Source: Nitrosovibrio sp. Nv4 (lineage in GTDB: Bacteria; Pseudomonadota; Alphaproteobacteria; Acetobacterales; Acetobacteraceae). Taken from it: a DNA stretch of 40,496 nucleotides. Positions 27,712 through 38,164 of the stretch are shown here, one piece after another. Each line of letters begins with the position of its first letter. The stretch's first letter is position 1. The notes beneath the pieces are model-generated. The model saw only the letters and a list, made by a program, of their open reading frames with translations, searched no databases and was not told the DNA's origin. Both the position numbers and the translations under genes were made by a program. The stretch covers positions 1 to 40,496 of the forward strand of contig CALQHT020000014.1 of the NCBI GenBank assembly GCA_943330455.2, written 5' to 3'.

Positions 27712-28727
27712 GCGTCGATCCTCACGCGCGGGTCGATCAGGCCATACAGGATGTCGATACAGAGGTTCAGCAGCAGGTACAGGACGGCCATGACGAGCAC
27801 AAAACCCTGGACCGGGGCGTAGTCGGAGGCGATCAGGGCTTCCACCGCGTAGGAGCCGATGCCGGGCCAGGCGAATACTTTCTCGACCAGTACACTGGCG
27901 CCCAGCAGGAAGGAGAACACCATGCCAAGCGTGGTGATTACTGGTAGTACTGCGTTGCGGAAGGCGTAGCCCATCACGACGGTGTTGGGGGACAGGCCGG
28001 CGGCGCGGGCGGTGCGCACGAAGTCCGAGCCAAGGACCGACAGCATCGCCCCACGCGTCATGCGCGCGATCGGGGCCAGGGCGAAGATCGCCAAAGTCGC
28101 GGCCGGTAGGACCAGTTGCGCCAGGGTGGCTCGGAATGTTTCGACATCGCCGGCCAGCAGGCTGTCGATCAGGAAGAACCCAGATGCGGTGGGCGGCGCG
28201 CTGGCGAACACGTCGAGCCGGCCGAGCGGGGAGGGGGCCCAGCCGAGGATGTAGTAGAACACATAGACCAGCAGCAAGCCGGTGAAGAAGACCGGCAACG
28301 ACACGCCGGCGGTTGCGACCACTCGGCAGGCGTGATCGATCAGAGATCGTTCCTTGAGCGCGGCGATAATGCCGAGCGGCACGGCGATGGCGACGGCGAG
28401 GACGAGTGCTACGAGGACCAGTTCGGCGGAGGCGGGCAATCTTGCCGTGATATCGGCCAGAACCGGCTGTCCGGTGGTGAGGGAGGCACCGAAATCGCCG
28501 CGCGCCAGATCACCGACATAGCGCAGGAACTGCACCGGCAGGGTCTGATCGAGGCCCAGGCGGGCGCGGATTTCCTCGATGGCGGCGGGGGTTGCGGCGG
28601 GTCCGGCGAAATAGGCGGCGGTGTCGCCCGGCAGGATGCGGGTCAGCAGGAACGTTACCACGATGACGCCGGCCACGCTGGGCAGGGCGGTCACCAGGCG
28701 TTGTCCGATCTGGCGTGCGACACGCAT
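27708..28727 (-). CDS. Peptide-type ABC transporter permease (DppB-like)
   Basis: A 339-residue inner-membrane permease. The N-terminus, QRLVTALPSVAGVIVVTFLLTRILPGD, is typical of DppB/OppB, and the contact loop is near RTARAAGLSPNTVVMGYAFRN. I chose the ATG at 28727 (MRVARQ), 4 nt after the binding-protein stop, over a TTG at 28760 that would overlap it. It forms the translocation pore with the DppC-like protein. Confidence 0.9.
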   Translation of the reverse strand: MRVARQIGQRLVTALPSVAGVIVVTFLLTRILPGDTAAYFAGPAATPAAIEEIRARLGLDQTLPVQFLRYVGDLARGDFGASLTTGQPVLADITARLPASAELVLVALVLAVAIAVPLGIIAALKERSLIDHACRVVATAGVSLPVFFTGLLLVYVFYYILGWAPSPLGRLDVFASAPPTASGFFLIDSLLAGDVETFRATLAQLVLPAATLAIFALAPIARMTRGAMLSVLGSDFVRTARAAGLSPNTVVMGYAFRNAVLPVITTLGMVFSFLLGASVLVEKVFAWPGIGSYAVEALIASDYAPVQGFVLVMAVLYLLLNLCIDILYGLIDPRVRIDA

Positions 28728-28731
28728 GAGG

Positions 28732-30330
28732 CTAGGCCTTTGCCAGGGAACGATAGTCAAGCCGACGATGGAACCAGTATTGGTAGCCGGAAATATTGGG
28801 CTGCATCGCCACGTTCACATAGGGCTGATACAGCGGAATGCGCGGCAGGTCGGTGAAGGCCAGATCGACGAAGCCACGCACGTCGCGGTCATAGGTTGCG
28901 GTGTCGCCGCTGGCCGCCGCCATGCGCGCGCCGTCGATCAGCCCGTCCATGGTCGGCGACTTGTAGCTCATGGTGTTAAAGACGGAGTTCTGGCCGTGAT
29001 AGCACCAGAAGAAGAAATACTCGGGATAGTCCAGCCAGCCGGAAAATACGTTGGTGTAAAGCGGCATGATTTTCTTGTTCAGCTCCGTGCGCCAGTTGGA
29101 GCCGGGGATCTTGTTCAAGGTGGCGCGGATGCCGATCTTGCCCAGGCTTTCCTGCAGCAGGATGCAGATCGGCTCGTTCACGTCGGCAAAGCCCAGGTCG
29201 AAGGACAGGGTCGTTTCGAACCCGTCGGCCATTCCCGCTTCCGCCAGCAGGGCGCGCGCCTTGTCGAGATTGGCGTTGAACGGATGCGGCTGCGGCCATG
29301 CGACCTCGGTCGGACCGCTGGATTTGCCGAACATCGGCCGGCCGAGACCGAACAGGACGACCTCCATGATCTTGTCATAGGGGATGGCATAGGCGACCGC
29401 CTGGCGCACCTTCGGGTTGTCGAACGGCGGCTTCGTGACGTTCATGCCGATATACTGGATGCCGTTGCTGTAGGGCGTGGACACCAGGGTCAGCTTGCCG
29501 GCGGTCTTCATCTCCGCGAAGTCCTTGGCCGGCAGATCGTAGGAAATATCCGCGTCGCCGCGTTGCAGCAGGGCACGCCGGTTGCCCGACGAAGGCACCA
29601 TCCGCCAGATCACCCGGCGGATTTTCGGCATTGTGCCGCCCTTCCAGGCCTCGTTGCGTTCCAGGATCACCTCGGTGCCCGGGGTCCATTGGGTGACCTT
29701 GTAGGCCCCCGAACCGGCGGTGTTCTGCTTGGTGTATTCCAGGCCCCAGGGGTCGTTGGGCGCGGCGTTCTTCTGCACCAGGCCCGAGTTCACCACGCAA
29801 GGCACGATGACCGCGAGGTCGGGCAGGGTCAGGCGATCCTTGCGCAGGAAATCGATCCGCACCGTATGATCGTCGACCACCACAAATTGCTCGGCCTTTT
29901 CCAGGCTGCCGGCCTTCATCTGGAAGGTTGGGAAACCGCCGACGGTGACGGCTCGGTCCAGGGACCATTTCACATCCGCGGCGCGGACCGGGGTGCCGTC
30001 CTGGAAGGTGGCGTCGCGGCGCAGCTTGAAGGTCACGGACATGTCGCCGACGGCCATGTCCTCGGCCAGTTCGGGCACCAATTTGTCGCGGTCGTAATAT
30101 GGCGTGCCGTCCGGCCCGGTCTTCATGCCGTGGGTGATCAGCCGGTCATAGCAATTCCACGACACCTCGTAGCCGGGGACGTTGGTGCCGATCCCGTGGA
30201 TGTCCAGATTGTTGGGACCGCTTTCGGAGACGATCAGCAAGGTTTCGTTGCGCGCCTGGGCGCGGGCCGGGGAATGGATGGCGGGAGCGGCGAGGCCGGT
30301 GGCGATGGTCAGAAACGTGCGACGCTGCAT
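28732..30330 (-). CDS. ABC transporter substrate-binding protein, family 5
   Basis: A 532-residue periplasmic binding protein of the peptide/nickel/opine (SBP family 5) type. It has a short twin-arginine-like signal, MQRRTFLTIATGLAAPA, with probable cleavage after PARAQA (residue 26). The mature part has the family pattern LVPELAEDM..., TFKLRRDATFQDGTPVRAADVKW (about 99-121) and NVTKPPFDNPKVRQAVAYAI. The ATG at 30330 follows AAAGG. It is first in the operon that continues with two permeases, the fused ATPase, the GntR regulator, AtzF, AtzG and AtzE, so its ligand is probably a ureide or related amide (inference). Confidence 0.9.
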   Translation of the reverse strand: MQRRTFLTIATGLAAPAIHSPARAQARNETLLIVSESGPNNLDIHGIGTNVPGYEVSWNCYDRLITHGMKTGPDGTPYYDRDKLVPELAEDMAVGDMSVTFKLRRDATFQDGTPVRAADVKWSLDRAVTVGGFPTFQMKAGSLEKAEQFVVVDDHTVRIDFLRKDRLTLPDLAVIVPCVVNSGLVQKNAAPNDPWGLEYTKQNTAGSGAYKVTQWTPGTEVILERNEAWKGGTMPKIRRVIWRMVPSSGNRRALLQRGDADISYDLPAKDFAEMKTAGKLTLVSTPYSNGIQYIGMNVTKPPFDNPKVRQAVAYAIPYDKIMEVVLFGLGRPMFGKSSGPTEVAWPQPHPFNANLDKARALLAEAGMADGFETTLSFDLGFADVNEPICILLQESLGKIGIRATLNKIPGSNWRTELNKKIMPLYTNVFSGWLDYPEYFFFWCYHGQNSVFNTMSYKSPTMDGLIDGARMAAASGDTATYDRDVRGFVDLAFTDLPRIPLYQPYVNVAMQPNISGYQYWFHRRLDYRSLAKA

Positions 30331-30371
30331 GATGTGCCTTTGGGTTCGCCGTGATGGTTACCGAACCGCTA

Positions 30372-30388
30372 AGCGATTTGTGTGCCAA
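30372..30388 (-). promoter_or_regulatory. Sigma-54-type promoter of the transporter-atz operon
   Basis: On the minus strand TTGGCAC-ACAAA-TCGCT has GG-N10-GC spacing and matches the sigma-54 consensus at 11 of 13 defined positions. The predicted start of transcription, about 30361, gives a 31-nt leader, the same length as predicted for the cyanate operon. Confidence 0.6.
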
Positions 30389-30459
30389 TGTCGGAAAACC
30401 GGTCGAATGTGAGGAATATCGGTGCACATTCTGTTTAAGAGAGGCTGATTGGAGAAACC

Positions 30460-30471
30460 ATTGCATACAAT
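30460..30471. promoter_or_regulatory. Candidate GntR operator
   Basis: ATTG-CATA-CAAT is a palindrome of the form often bound by FCD-type GntR regulators. It lies 130 nt upstream of the binding-protein start in an AT-rich stretch with related ATTGCACAAT (30480-30489). The match is short, so this is tentative. Confidence 0.4.
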
Positions 30472-31051
30472 GCCATATAATTGCACAATATTTGACCGAA
30501 TAATGCCCTAAATATGCACATGAATGCATAAATCGTGCTCCGCTCGGCCGGCGATCGACCACCGGGCGTAATACCAACCCTCATAGACATTGCCTTGGCC
30601 CGGTCGCTGGTTGGCCTGCACGTCGCCGGATTGGGGTATCAGGGGGGGAGTCGAGAACCATGCGGGCTGGTATAAGTTCGGCTGGGAGCGGGGCCGGTTA
30701 CGCGCAGCGAATTCGCGGCGGACCAACGCGGGTTGGATCAGCTCCGAAAATCGCTATCCGGACTCCGCGGACCACACAGGTTTGCCTGCGCGAAAAGCGC
30801 CTGAAACTCCCCGGTGCGTGGTGAAGCGTCGAGCACAGGGACCATATGCGCGCGCCGCGGATCAACCGCCTGAACGGCGACTGGGAACCCTATTGGGCAG
30901 CGCTCGCCGCCAACCCGTCCACGCCCGTTAACCTCAACCGGCCCAAACCGTCACACCGAAGGTCGCTGCTCGGTCGCATAACTTTGGTTCGCGCCACGGG
31001 AGGCTGCCCGAGCGCTGTCCGTCATGCCTATGGGAGGGAATTTCGTCGGCG

Positions 31052-33250
<2,199 letters not shown>

Positions 33251-33290
33251 TTAAACGGGTCCGAAGGCACGAGCGGTCGAAAACTGTTCA

Positions 33291-33324
33291 GCCGGATCCC
33301 GCCCTGGGTAGGGGAGGATCCGGC
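33291..33324. promoter_or_regulatory. Hairpin between tpiA and secG
   Basis: GCCGGATCC (33291-33299) pairs exactly with GGATCCGGC (33316-33324), loop 16 nt. It sits between the tpiA stop and secG start and could attenuate or stabilise the transcript. Confidence 0.45.
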
Positions 33325-33339
33325 CCGATGCGGCGTCCC

Positions 33340-34077
33340 TTAGCCGGACTTCGCCGCGCGGGCAATCGCCAGGAAGTCATCCGCCTTCAAACTGGCACCA
33401 CCGACCAGGGCGCCGCCGACATTGGGCACCGCCAGCAGAGATGCCGCGTTGGCCGGACGGACCGAGCCGCCATACAGGATCAGAATGCCATTTCCGGCCG
33501 CGCCAAACTGGCGGACCAGTTGCTGGCGGATGAAGCCATGCATGGCGGCGACGTCGTCCTCGGTCGCGGTCTTGCCGGTGCCGATCGCCCAGACCGGCTC
33601 ATAGGCGACGACGCCGGCGAAATTTTCCGGCAGGCTGCCGGTGAGCTGGCCGCCCACGACCTCGGTTTCCCGGCCGCTGGTGCGTTGGTCCTCGGTTTCG
33701 CCCACGCAGACGATCGGGGTCAGGCCGGCGGCAACCGCGGCCAGGGTCTTGGCGCGGACCAGGGCATCGGTCTCGGCATGGTTCTGGCGGCGTTCGGAGT
33801 GGCCCAGAATGACCCAGGTGGCGCCGATATCGCGCAGCATCGGTGCGGACACGTCACCGGTATGGGCGCCCTGCTTTTCCGGGTGGCAATCCTGGCCGCC
33901 GGCCGCGACCGGCGAACCGGCCAGGGCCTGGGCGACAGCGGCGACATGAACGGATGGCGGGCACACCAGCACATCGCAACCCAAGCCCTGGGATCCGGCA
34001 GCGACTCCCTTGGCCAGAGCCACCGCGTCGGCGGCCAAGCCATGCATTTTCCAGTTTCCGGCGATCAGTTGTCGCAT
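33340..34077 (-). CDS. tpiA: Triosephosphate isomerase
   Basis: A 245-residue glycolytic enzyme interconverting dihydroxyacetone phosphate and glyceraldehyde 3-phosphate. The substrate Lys is in AGNWKMHG (about 6-13), the electrophilic His in VILGHSERR, and the catalytic Glu in AYEPVWAIGTGKTA with the phosphate-gripping loop; GSVRPAN follows. Normal family length. The ATG at 34077 is the only sensible start. It is the first gene of the tpiA-secG-pyrG group and divergent from the orphan binding-protein gene. Confidence 0.97.
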   Translation of the reverse strand: MRQLIAGNWKMHGLAADAVALAKGVAAGSQGLGCDVLVCPPSVHVAAVAQALAGSPVAAGGQDCHPEKQGAHTGDVSAPMLRDIGATWVILGHSERRQNHAETDALVRAKTLAAVAAGLTPIVCVGETEDQRTSGRETEVVGGQLTGSLPENFAGVVAYEPVWAIGTGKTATEDDVAAMHGFIRQQLVRQFGAAGNGILILYGGSVRPANAASLLAVPNVGGALVGGASLKADDFLAIARAAKSG

Positions 34078-34260
34078 GGCGTTCTCCCATGGGTCTCGGT
34101 GGCAATCATTGGCCCGTCATTGACCCCAGCTCGGGCGTGGATGCAAGGCCCAGGCGGCGGTCTCTCATATCCTCACCGCCGGAGTTCGTCGCTCCTGGGT
34201 GCTTGCGCCCGACGCCGGCGTGGCTACCTTCGTATCAGCATCCATTCCGACGAGGGTCTC

Positions 34261-35829
34261 ATGCGCTTCAGAGTTGCCACCACCTATGCCTGTCTGGCCC
34301 TGCTGGCGGGACCCGTCGCGGCGCAACAGACGCTGACGGTCGGGGTGGGCGGCGCGTTTACCTCGATGGACCCGCATTACCACAACCTGGGTCCGAACAA
34401 CGTGCTGACGACCTATGTGTTCGATCCTTTGGTGCGCTTCGACCCGAAATTTAACCCCGAGCCCAGCCTGGCGGTGTCCTGGCGCGCGATCGGCGAGACC
34501 ACGTGGGAGTTCAAGCTGCGCGAAGGCGTGACCTTCCATGACGGCACGCCATTCACCGCCGACGACGTCGTCTTCACGTATGAGCGCGTGCCGCGGGTGC
34601 TGAACAGCCCATCCAGCTTCACCCACGCGACCAAAGCGATCACTCGGATGGAGGTGGTGGACGCCCATACGATTCGCCTGCACACCGCCAATCCTGTGCC
34701 TCTGCTGGCCAATAACCTGGCCGGTGTGCGCATCGTCTCCCGCAAGCATGGAGAGGGCGCGACAACCGGCAGTTACAACACCCTGGCCGCCGCCATCGGC
34801 ACCGGCCCCTATCGCGCGACCGAGTTCGTGGTGGGCGAGCGCGCGGTGTTCCAGCGCAACGATGCCTGGTGGGACAAGAAGCCGGTCTGGAGCCGGGTGA
34901 ACTATCGGGCGATCACCAACGATGCCTCCCGCAATGCCGCCTTGCAGGCCGGGGAGCTGGACATCATCGACCAGGTGCCGCCGCGCGACGTGCAGGACCT
35001 GAAGAAGAACCCCAAGGTCAACGTCGCCTCGATGGCCGGGCAGCGGCTGATCTATCTGGCCCCGGATATCGGCCGGTCGGAGACGTTGTGGGTGACCAAC
35101 AAGGACGGCATGCGCATGACCGTCAATCCGTTGCAGGATGTGCGGGTGCGCAAGGCGCTGTCCCTGGCGATCAATCGGACCGGGATTGCCGAACGGATCA
35201 TGGACGGGTTCGCCGCGCCGACCGGGCAGTTGATGCCGGAAGGTGCGAGCGGCTACGTCGCCTCGATCAAGACCGACCCCTACGATCCCGACCAGGCCAA
35301 GAAACTGCTGGCGGAGGCCGGATATCCGGACGGGTTCGGCATTACCCTGCACGGCCCCAACAACCGCTATGTCAACGACAGCAAGATCGTCGAGGCGATC
35401 GCGCAGATGTGGACCCGGGTCGGGATCAAGACCTCGGTGGACACGATGCCGGTGGCGACGTTCTTCAGCCGAGCGGCGCGGGCGGAGTTTACGATCCGGT
35501 TGACGGGGTGGGCGAGCGATACCGGGGAGGCCAGCAGCAATCTGACCGAGATGGTGGCGTCCTCGAACCCGGAGAAGGGTCGTGGGGCGATCTTCGATCC
35601 CTCCAAATACGCGAACGCGGCTGTTGACGCGATCATCGAACGCGCTTTGGCGACGATCGATCTGGATAAGCGGGAGGCGCTGTATCGGGAAGTCGAGCTG
35701 ATGGCTCTGCCGGATCTGCCGGTTATCCCGCTGCATCATCAGGTGAACGTATTCGCGCTGCGGAAGGGGCTGGTGTTCCACATGCGGATGCAGGAGGGCG
35801 TGCGGGCCTGGGACGTGGCGCCGGAGTGA
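34261..35829 (+). CDS. ABC transporter substrate-binding protein, family 5 (orphan)
   Basis: A 522-residue periplasmic binding protein of the dipeptide/oligopeptide class. The Sec-type signal peptide (ATTYACLALLAGPVAAQQ) is cleaved near residue 21. The mature protein shows the family pattern FKLREGVTFHDGTPFTADDVVF (about 83-104), NPLQDVRVRKALSLAIN, and a C-terminal LPVIPLHHQ. The ATG at 34261 follows GAGGG. Unlike the 30330 gene it has no permease or ATPase genes beside it, so it must use a transporter encoded elsewhere, or act as an additional receptor. It is similar to but clearly distinct from the other family 5 protein in this window. Confidence 0.9.
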   Translation: MRFRVATTYACLALLAGPVAAQQTLTVGVGGAFTSMDPHYHNLGPNNVLTTYVFDPLVRFDPKFNPEPSLAVSWRAIGETTWEFKLREGVTFHDGTPFTADDVVFTYERVPRVLNSPSSFTHATKAITRMEVVDAHTIRLHTANPVPLLANNLAGVRIVSRKHGEGATTGSYNTLAAAIGTGPYRATEFVVGERAVFQRNDAWWDKKPVWSRVNYRAITNDASRNAALQAGELDIIDQVPPRDVQDLKKNPKVNVASMAGQRLIYLAPDIGRSETLWVTNKDGMRMTVNPLQDVRVRKALSLAINRTGIAERIMDGFAAPTGQLMPEGASGYVASIKTDPYDPDQAKKLLAEAGYPDGFGITLHGPNNRYVNDSKIVEAIAQMWTRVGIKTSVDTMPVATFFSRAARAEFTIRLTGWASDTGEASSNLTEMVASSNPEKGRGAIFDPSKYANAAVDAIIERALATIDLDKREALYREVELMALPDLPVIPLHHQVNVFALRKGLVFHMRMQEGVRAWDVAPE

Positions 35830-36145
35830 GGCTTGGTTTGCCGCGAGCGATCGGGGCTGATTGTCTCCGTTGTCGGCTTCGTCGTCGGGATGTGCGAACG
35901 ACGGAGCCGCCATGGTCAGTGATGACGTCCATCGGCAATTCTTGTCGTGGTGCGGAATCGCCACTCCTTCATCGCCGGACTTGACCCGGCCGTCCCTGCA
36001 CCTGCCGAAAGGACAATCCTTTGAATGGTCCGTGCTGACGGAGAGGCATGGCTCAACCCCGGGCATGACGATGAGGATGCCAGATTGGGCCATAAAGCGA
36101 ATGGCTGGACGTCGGTACGCCCAGCGCAGCATTAGCGTCCGCCCC
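35830..36145. other. 316-nt intergenic region with a palindromic repeat
   Basis: Between the convergent binding-protein and 56-residue protein genes. It contains a degenerate palindromic repeat (35966-36075): the left side has CATCGCCGGACTTGACCCGG, the right side ends GGGCATGACGATGAGG. I see no gene here. Confidence 0.6.
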
Positions 36146-36316
36146 CTAACCCAGCCAGGACCACAATTTCTCGGCTGCCGTCATGCCCAGGATCACCAGG
36201 CCGACCTGGCCGATCTCCCCGAACTCGCCTAGCCCCACGATGCCCATCAGGGTTGGCGCGTAGATCCACAACAGGGCCGCGACGGCCAGGGCGCTGGCGG
36301 TGAAGATGGCACTCAT
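36146..36316 (-). CDS. 56-residue membrane protein of the Rieske operon
   Basis: A very small protein (starts MSAIFTASALAVAALLWIYA, ends KLWSWLG) with two hydrophobic stretches at about residues 5-26 and 36-47. Its ATG overlaps the stop of the upstream gene by 4 nt (36313-36316), the same coupling seen elsewhere in this operon, which is the main reason to accept it. I do not recognise a family. It may be a small membrane subunit of the redox complex. Confidence 0.6.
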   Translation of the reverse strand: MSAIFTASALAVAALLWIYAPTLMGIVGLGEFGEIGQVGLVILGMTAAEKLWSWLG

Positions 36317-37056
36317 GGCACCACCGCTCGGCTTACGTCGGTGCGAAATATCAACAGGTCGGCGATGCGTTCCACCGTGCCTTCCATTTGGCGTGGCAGG
36401 CCCACATGGTCTCGGAACGCGTCAGGCAGCGCCTTGCCGGCAGGATCGCCCATGAGCAGGAAATTCGTCCCGGCGACTTTGCTCGTGGTGACCAGGACAG
36501 GTGGCACACCGCCCATGATGCAGACATTGGCACAGGCCTTGTGCGCCAGTCCGTTGCCCGGGCGCATTACGCCGGTCACGCATTTTCCGTCGCAGATTTC
36601 CCCGGTCAGACGCCATTCGCCCATCGGCACCAGTGCCGGCGCCTGCGGCGGGCCGGATGCCGAGGCTGGTGCGGCCTTCATCTCCCCCACCAGCAGCATG
36701 TCGATGCTGCCCCGCCGTACGCCCGTGCCGCTGATCTGCAGGCGCTGACCGGCGAGTTTGGCTGCCTCTCCCTGCACCCCGCGTTTGCCGCCGCCCGACA
36801 GCAGAACGGCGTGGCCCGCGGGGTACGTCTCGTCCGGGTCCAGCACCAGCACCGGATAGGGGAACTCGACCAACATGCCGGTCAGCACGCGATCGCCGGT
36901 GATATCCCCGGCGCCCGGATCATCCACCCGGCTACCCAATGCCATGGCCAATCCGCCCAAACCGATCAGCCCTGATACCACAACGGCGGCGAGGAACGCC
37001 GCGATTGGACGGGCGGAGGCCGGAGACCAGCCAATGAAGAAATGACGCCGGCTCAT
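36313..37056 (-). CDS. Membrane-anchored protein with Cys/His motif, unknown function
   Basis: A 247-residue protein: short cytoplasmic start MSRRHFF, one membrane segment (about 17-40), then an extracytoplasmic domain. Its most striking part is a C-x3-C-x13-H-x2-C-x3-C pattern (GEICDGKC...AHKACANVCIMGG, about 151-179), which looks like a metal or disulfide site. I cannot assign a function. The frame is open back to an ATG at 37140, which would add a Cys-rich 28-residue stretch made by tandem 15-bp repeats; I prefer the ATG at 37056, though neither start has a strong ribosome site. It follows the Rieske fusion gene and overlaps the 56-residue gene. Confidence 0.65.
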   Translation of the reverse strand: MSRRHFFIGWSPASARPIAAFLAAVVVSGLIGLGGLAMALGSRVDDPGAGDITGDRVLTGMLVEFPYPVLVLDPDETYPAGHAVLLSGGGKRGVQGEAAKLAGQRLQISGTGVRRGSIDMLLVGEMKAAPASASGPPQAPALVPMGEWRLTGEICDGKCVTGVMRPGNGLAHKACANVCIMGGVPPVLVTTSKVAGTNFLLMGDPAGKALPDAFRDHVGLPRQMEGTVERIADLLIFRTDVSRAVVP

Positions 37057-37135
37057 CTCGCACCGGCACTTATCGCCCAGGCACTCAACCCACCCGCCCT
37101 CATCGCACAGGCACTCATCGCACAGGCACCGGGGC
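37054..37135. repeat. Degenerate 15-bp repeats between coupled genes
   Basis: On the minus strand variants of GTGCCTGTGCGATGA recur about four times: the first holds the stop of the Rieske fusion gene and the last ends at the preferred ATG of the next gene. One unit is followed by an extra 15 nt (GGGCGGGTGGGTTGA). Confidence 0.65.
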
Positions 37136-38164
37136 AACATGGGTGCCCGGCGGATTGGGCCGAGGATCCAGCAAGATCATTCCGTCCTCCACTCTCAACC
37201 GATATGTCGCCAGTTTCTCGGTGAACGGTTCGGGCGCTCGCCCATCCGCCAGCCGGTATTGGAATCCGTGCCAGGGGCAGGTGATGCAGCCATCGACCAC
37301 GCGTCCCTCCCCCAGCGGCCCGTTCTGATGCGCACACAGGTTGGTGACCGCGGATAGATGTCCCTGATGACGAAAGATCGCCACTGGTTCGCCATCGTCC
37401 AGATGCACGACCATACCGTGATCCTCCGCGATCGCGGCGACCGGGCCGGCGACCACCCACGGCGATTCCCGATATGGAGGCGCCACCATCGAATCCCGCG
37501 CCTTCTCCCGCCGCGACGCCGCCACATGCAGCGCCCCGACCAAGGTGGCGCACAGGGTCACCACCACGGCCAGCAGCGGGTTCTGCACCGCCTGCAACGC
37601 CCCCAGCGCGATATGCAGCACAACCGCCGCATAGGCGGCGTAGAGACCCATATGCAGGGCCTTCCACACCGGAGGCGTCAGGAATTTCAGCCAGAAATCG
37701 TGACTGGTGCAGGCCAGCAGCACCAGCATGAACAGGGCGAAGATGCCAAACAGCTCGAACGGGAAGCCGGAGACCTGGGAGAAGCTGGTGTTGCCCCGCA
37801 ACACCATTTCGAACCGGTTGTTCGGGCTGTAAGTGAAATACCAATCCACCGCCGTCCAGGCATGGGTCAGCGCGATCGCCGCCGTCATCACCCCGATATG
37901 GCGGCGGTTGTACAACAGCGGCAGGAACCGCCGATCCAGGCGCGCCGCGGGACCAACACACAGAATGAGCGTCATCAGCAGGAAGGCGCAGGTCCCGAAT
38001 GCGTTCATCCGCACCGTGAACCCATCCAGCGGCAGCGAAATATGCTGGAACCGCGGCGCCAACCACATGAACAGACTCAGATACAGCCCGATGGCGAGCA
38101 GTGCCACGACGTCATAGACGATCTTGCTGGTATTCCACCCGACCGGTTCGTAACGCGCGCTCAT
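37115..38164 (-). CDS. Ferric-reductase-like membrane domain fused to a Rieske [2Fe-2S] domain
   Basis: A 349-residue inner-membrane electron-transfer protein. Residues 15-215 contain six or seven hydrophobic segments of the ferric-reductase/YedZ-like type, with candidate haem-ligand His at 89, 101, 171 and 184. Residues 235-335 are a soluble Rieske domain with Cys277-x-His279 and Cys296-x2-His299 (CAHQNGPLGEG, CPWHGFQY), the ferredoxin-like subtype. Electrons probably pass between the [2Fe-2S] centre and membrane haem; donor and acceptor are unknown. The ATG overlaps the stop of the 60-residue gene (38161-38164). It is the central gene of a five-gene coupled operon. Confidence 0.85.
   Translation of the reverse strand: MSARYEPVGWNTSKIVYDVVALLAIGLYLSLFMWLAPRFQHISLPLDGFTVRMNAFGTCAFLLMTLILCVGPAARLDRRFLPLLYNRRHIGVMTAAIALTHAWTAVDWYFTYSPNNRFEMVLRGNTSFSQVSGFPFELFGIFALFMLVLLACTSHDFWLKFLTPPVWKALHMGLYAAYAAVVLHIALGALQAVQNPLLAVVVTLCATLVGALHVAASRREKARDSMVAPPYRESPWVVAGPVAAIAEDHGMVVHLDDGEPVAIFRHQGHLSAVTNLCAHQNGPLGEGRVVDGCITCPWHGFQYRLADGRAPEPFTEKLATYRLRVEDGMILLDPRPNPPGTHVAPVPVR

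Larger units (their letters stand above)
30331..31051. other. 721-nt intergenic region
   Basis: The first 210 nt form the control region of the transporter-atz operon: the sigma-54-type promoter, then an unusually AT-rich block (about 30455-30535) with ATTGnCAAT-like sites. From about 30570 to 30680 there is an inverted pair, ATACCAACCCTCAT and ATGCGGGCTGGTAT. I see no convincing gene in the rest, up to the pyrG stop; open frames there lack ribosome sites and recognisable content. Confidence 0.6.

Noticed and set aside
28621-30354. 577-residue plus-strand open frame
   Set aside because: It is antisense to the family 5 binding-protein gene, which has a signal peptide, family motifs and a good ribosome site.
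30508-30726. 72-residue minus-strand frame in the 721-nt gap
   Set aside because: No ribosome site, no recognisable content, and it overlaps the probable control region.
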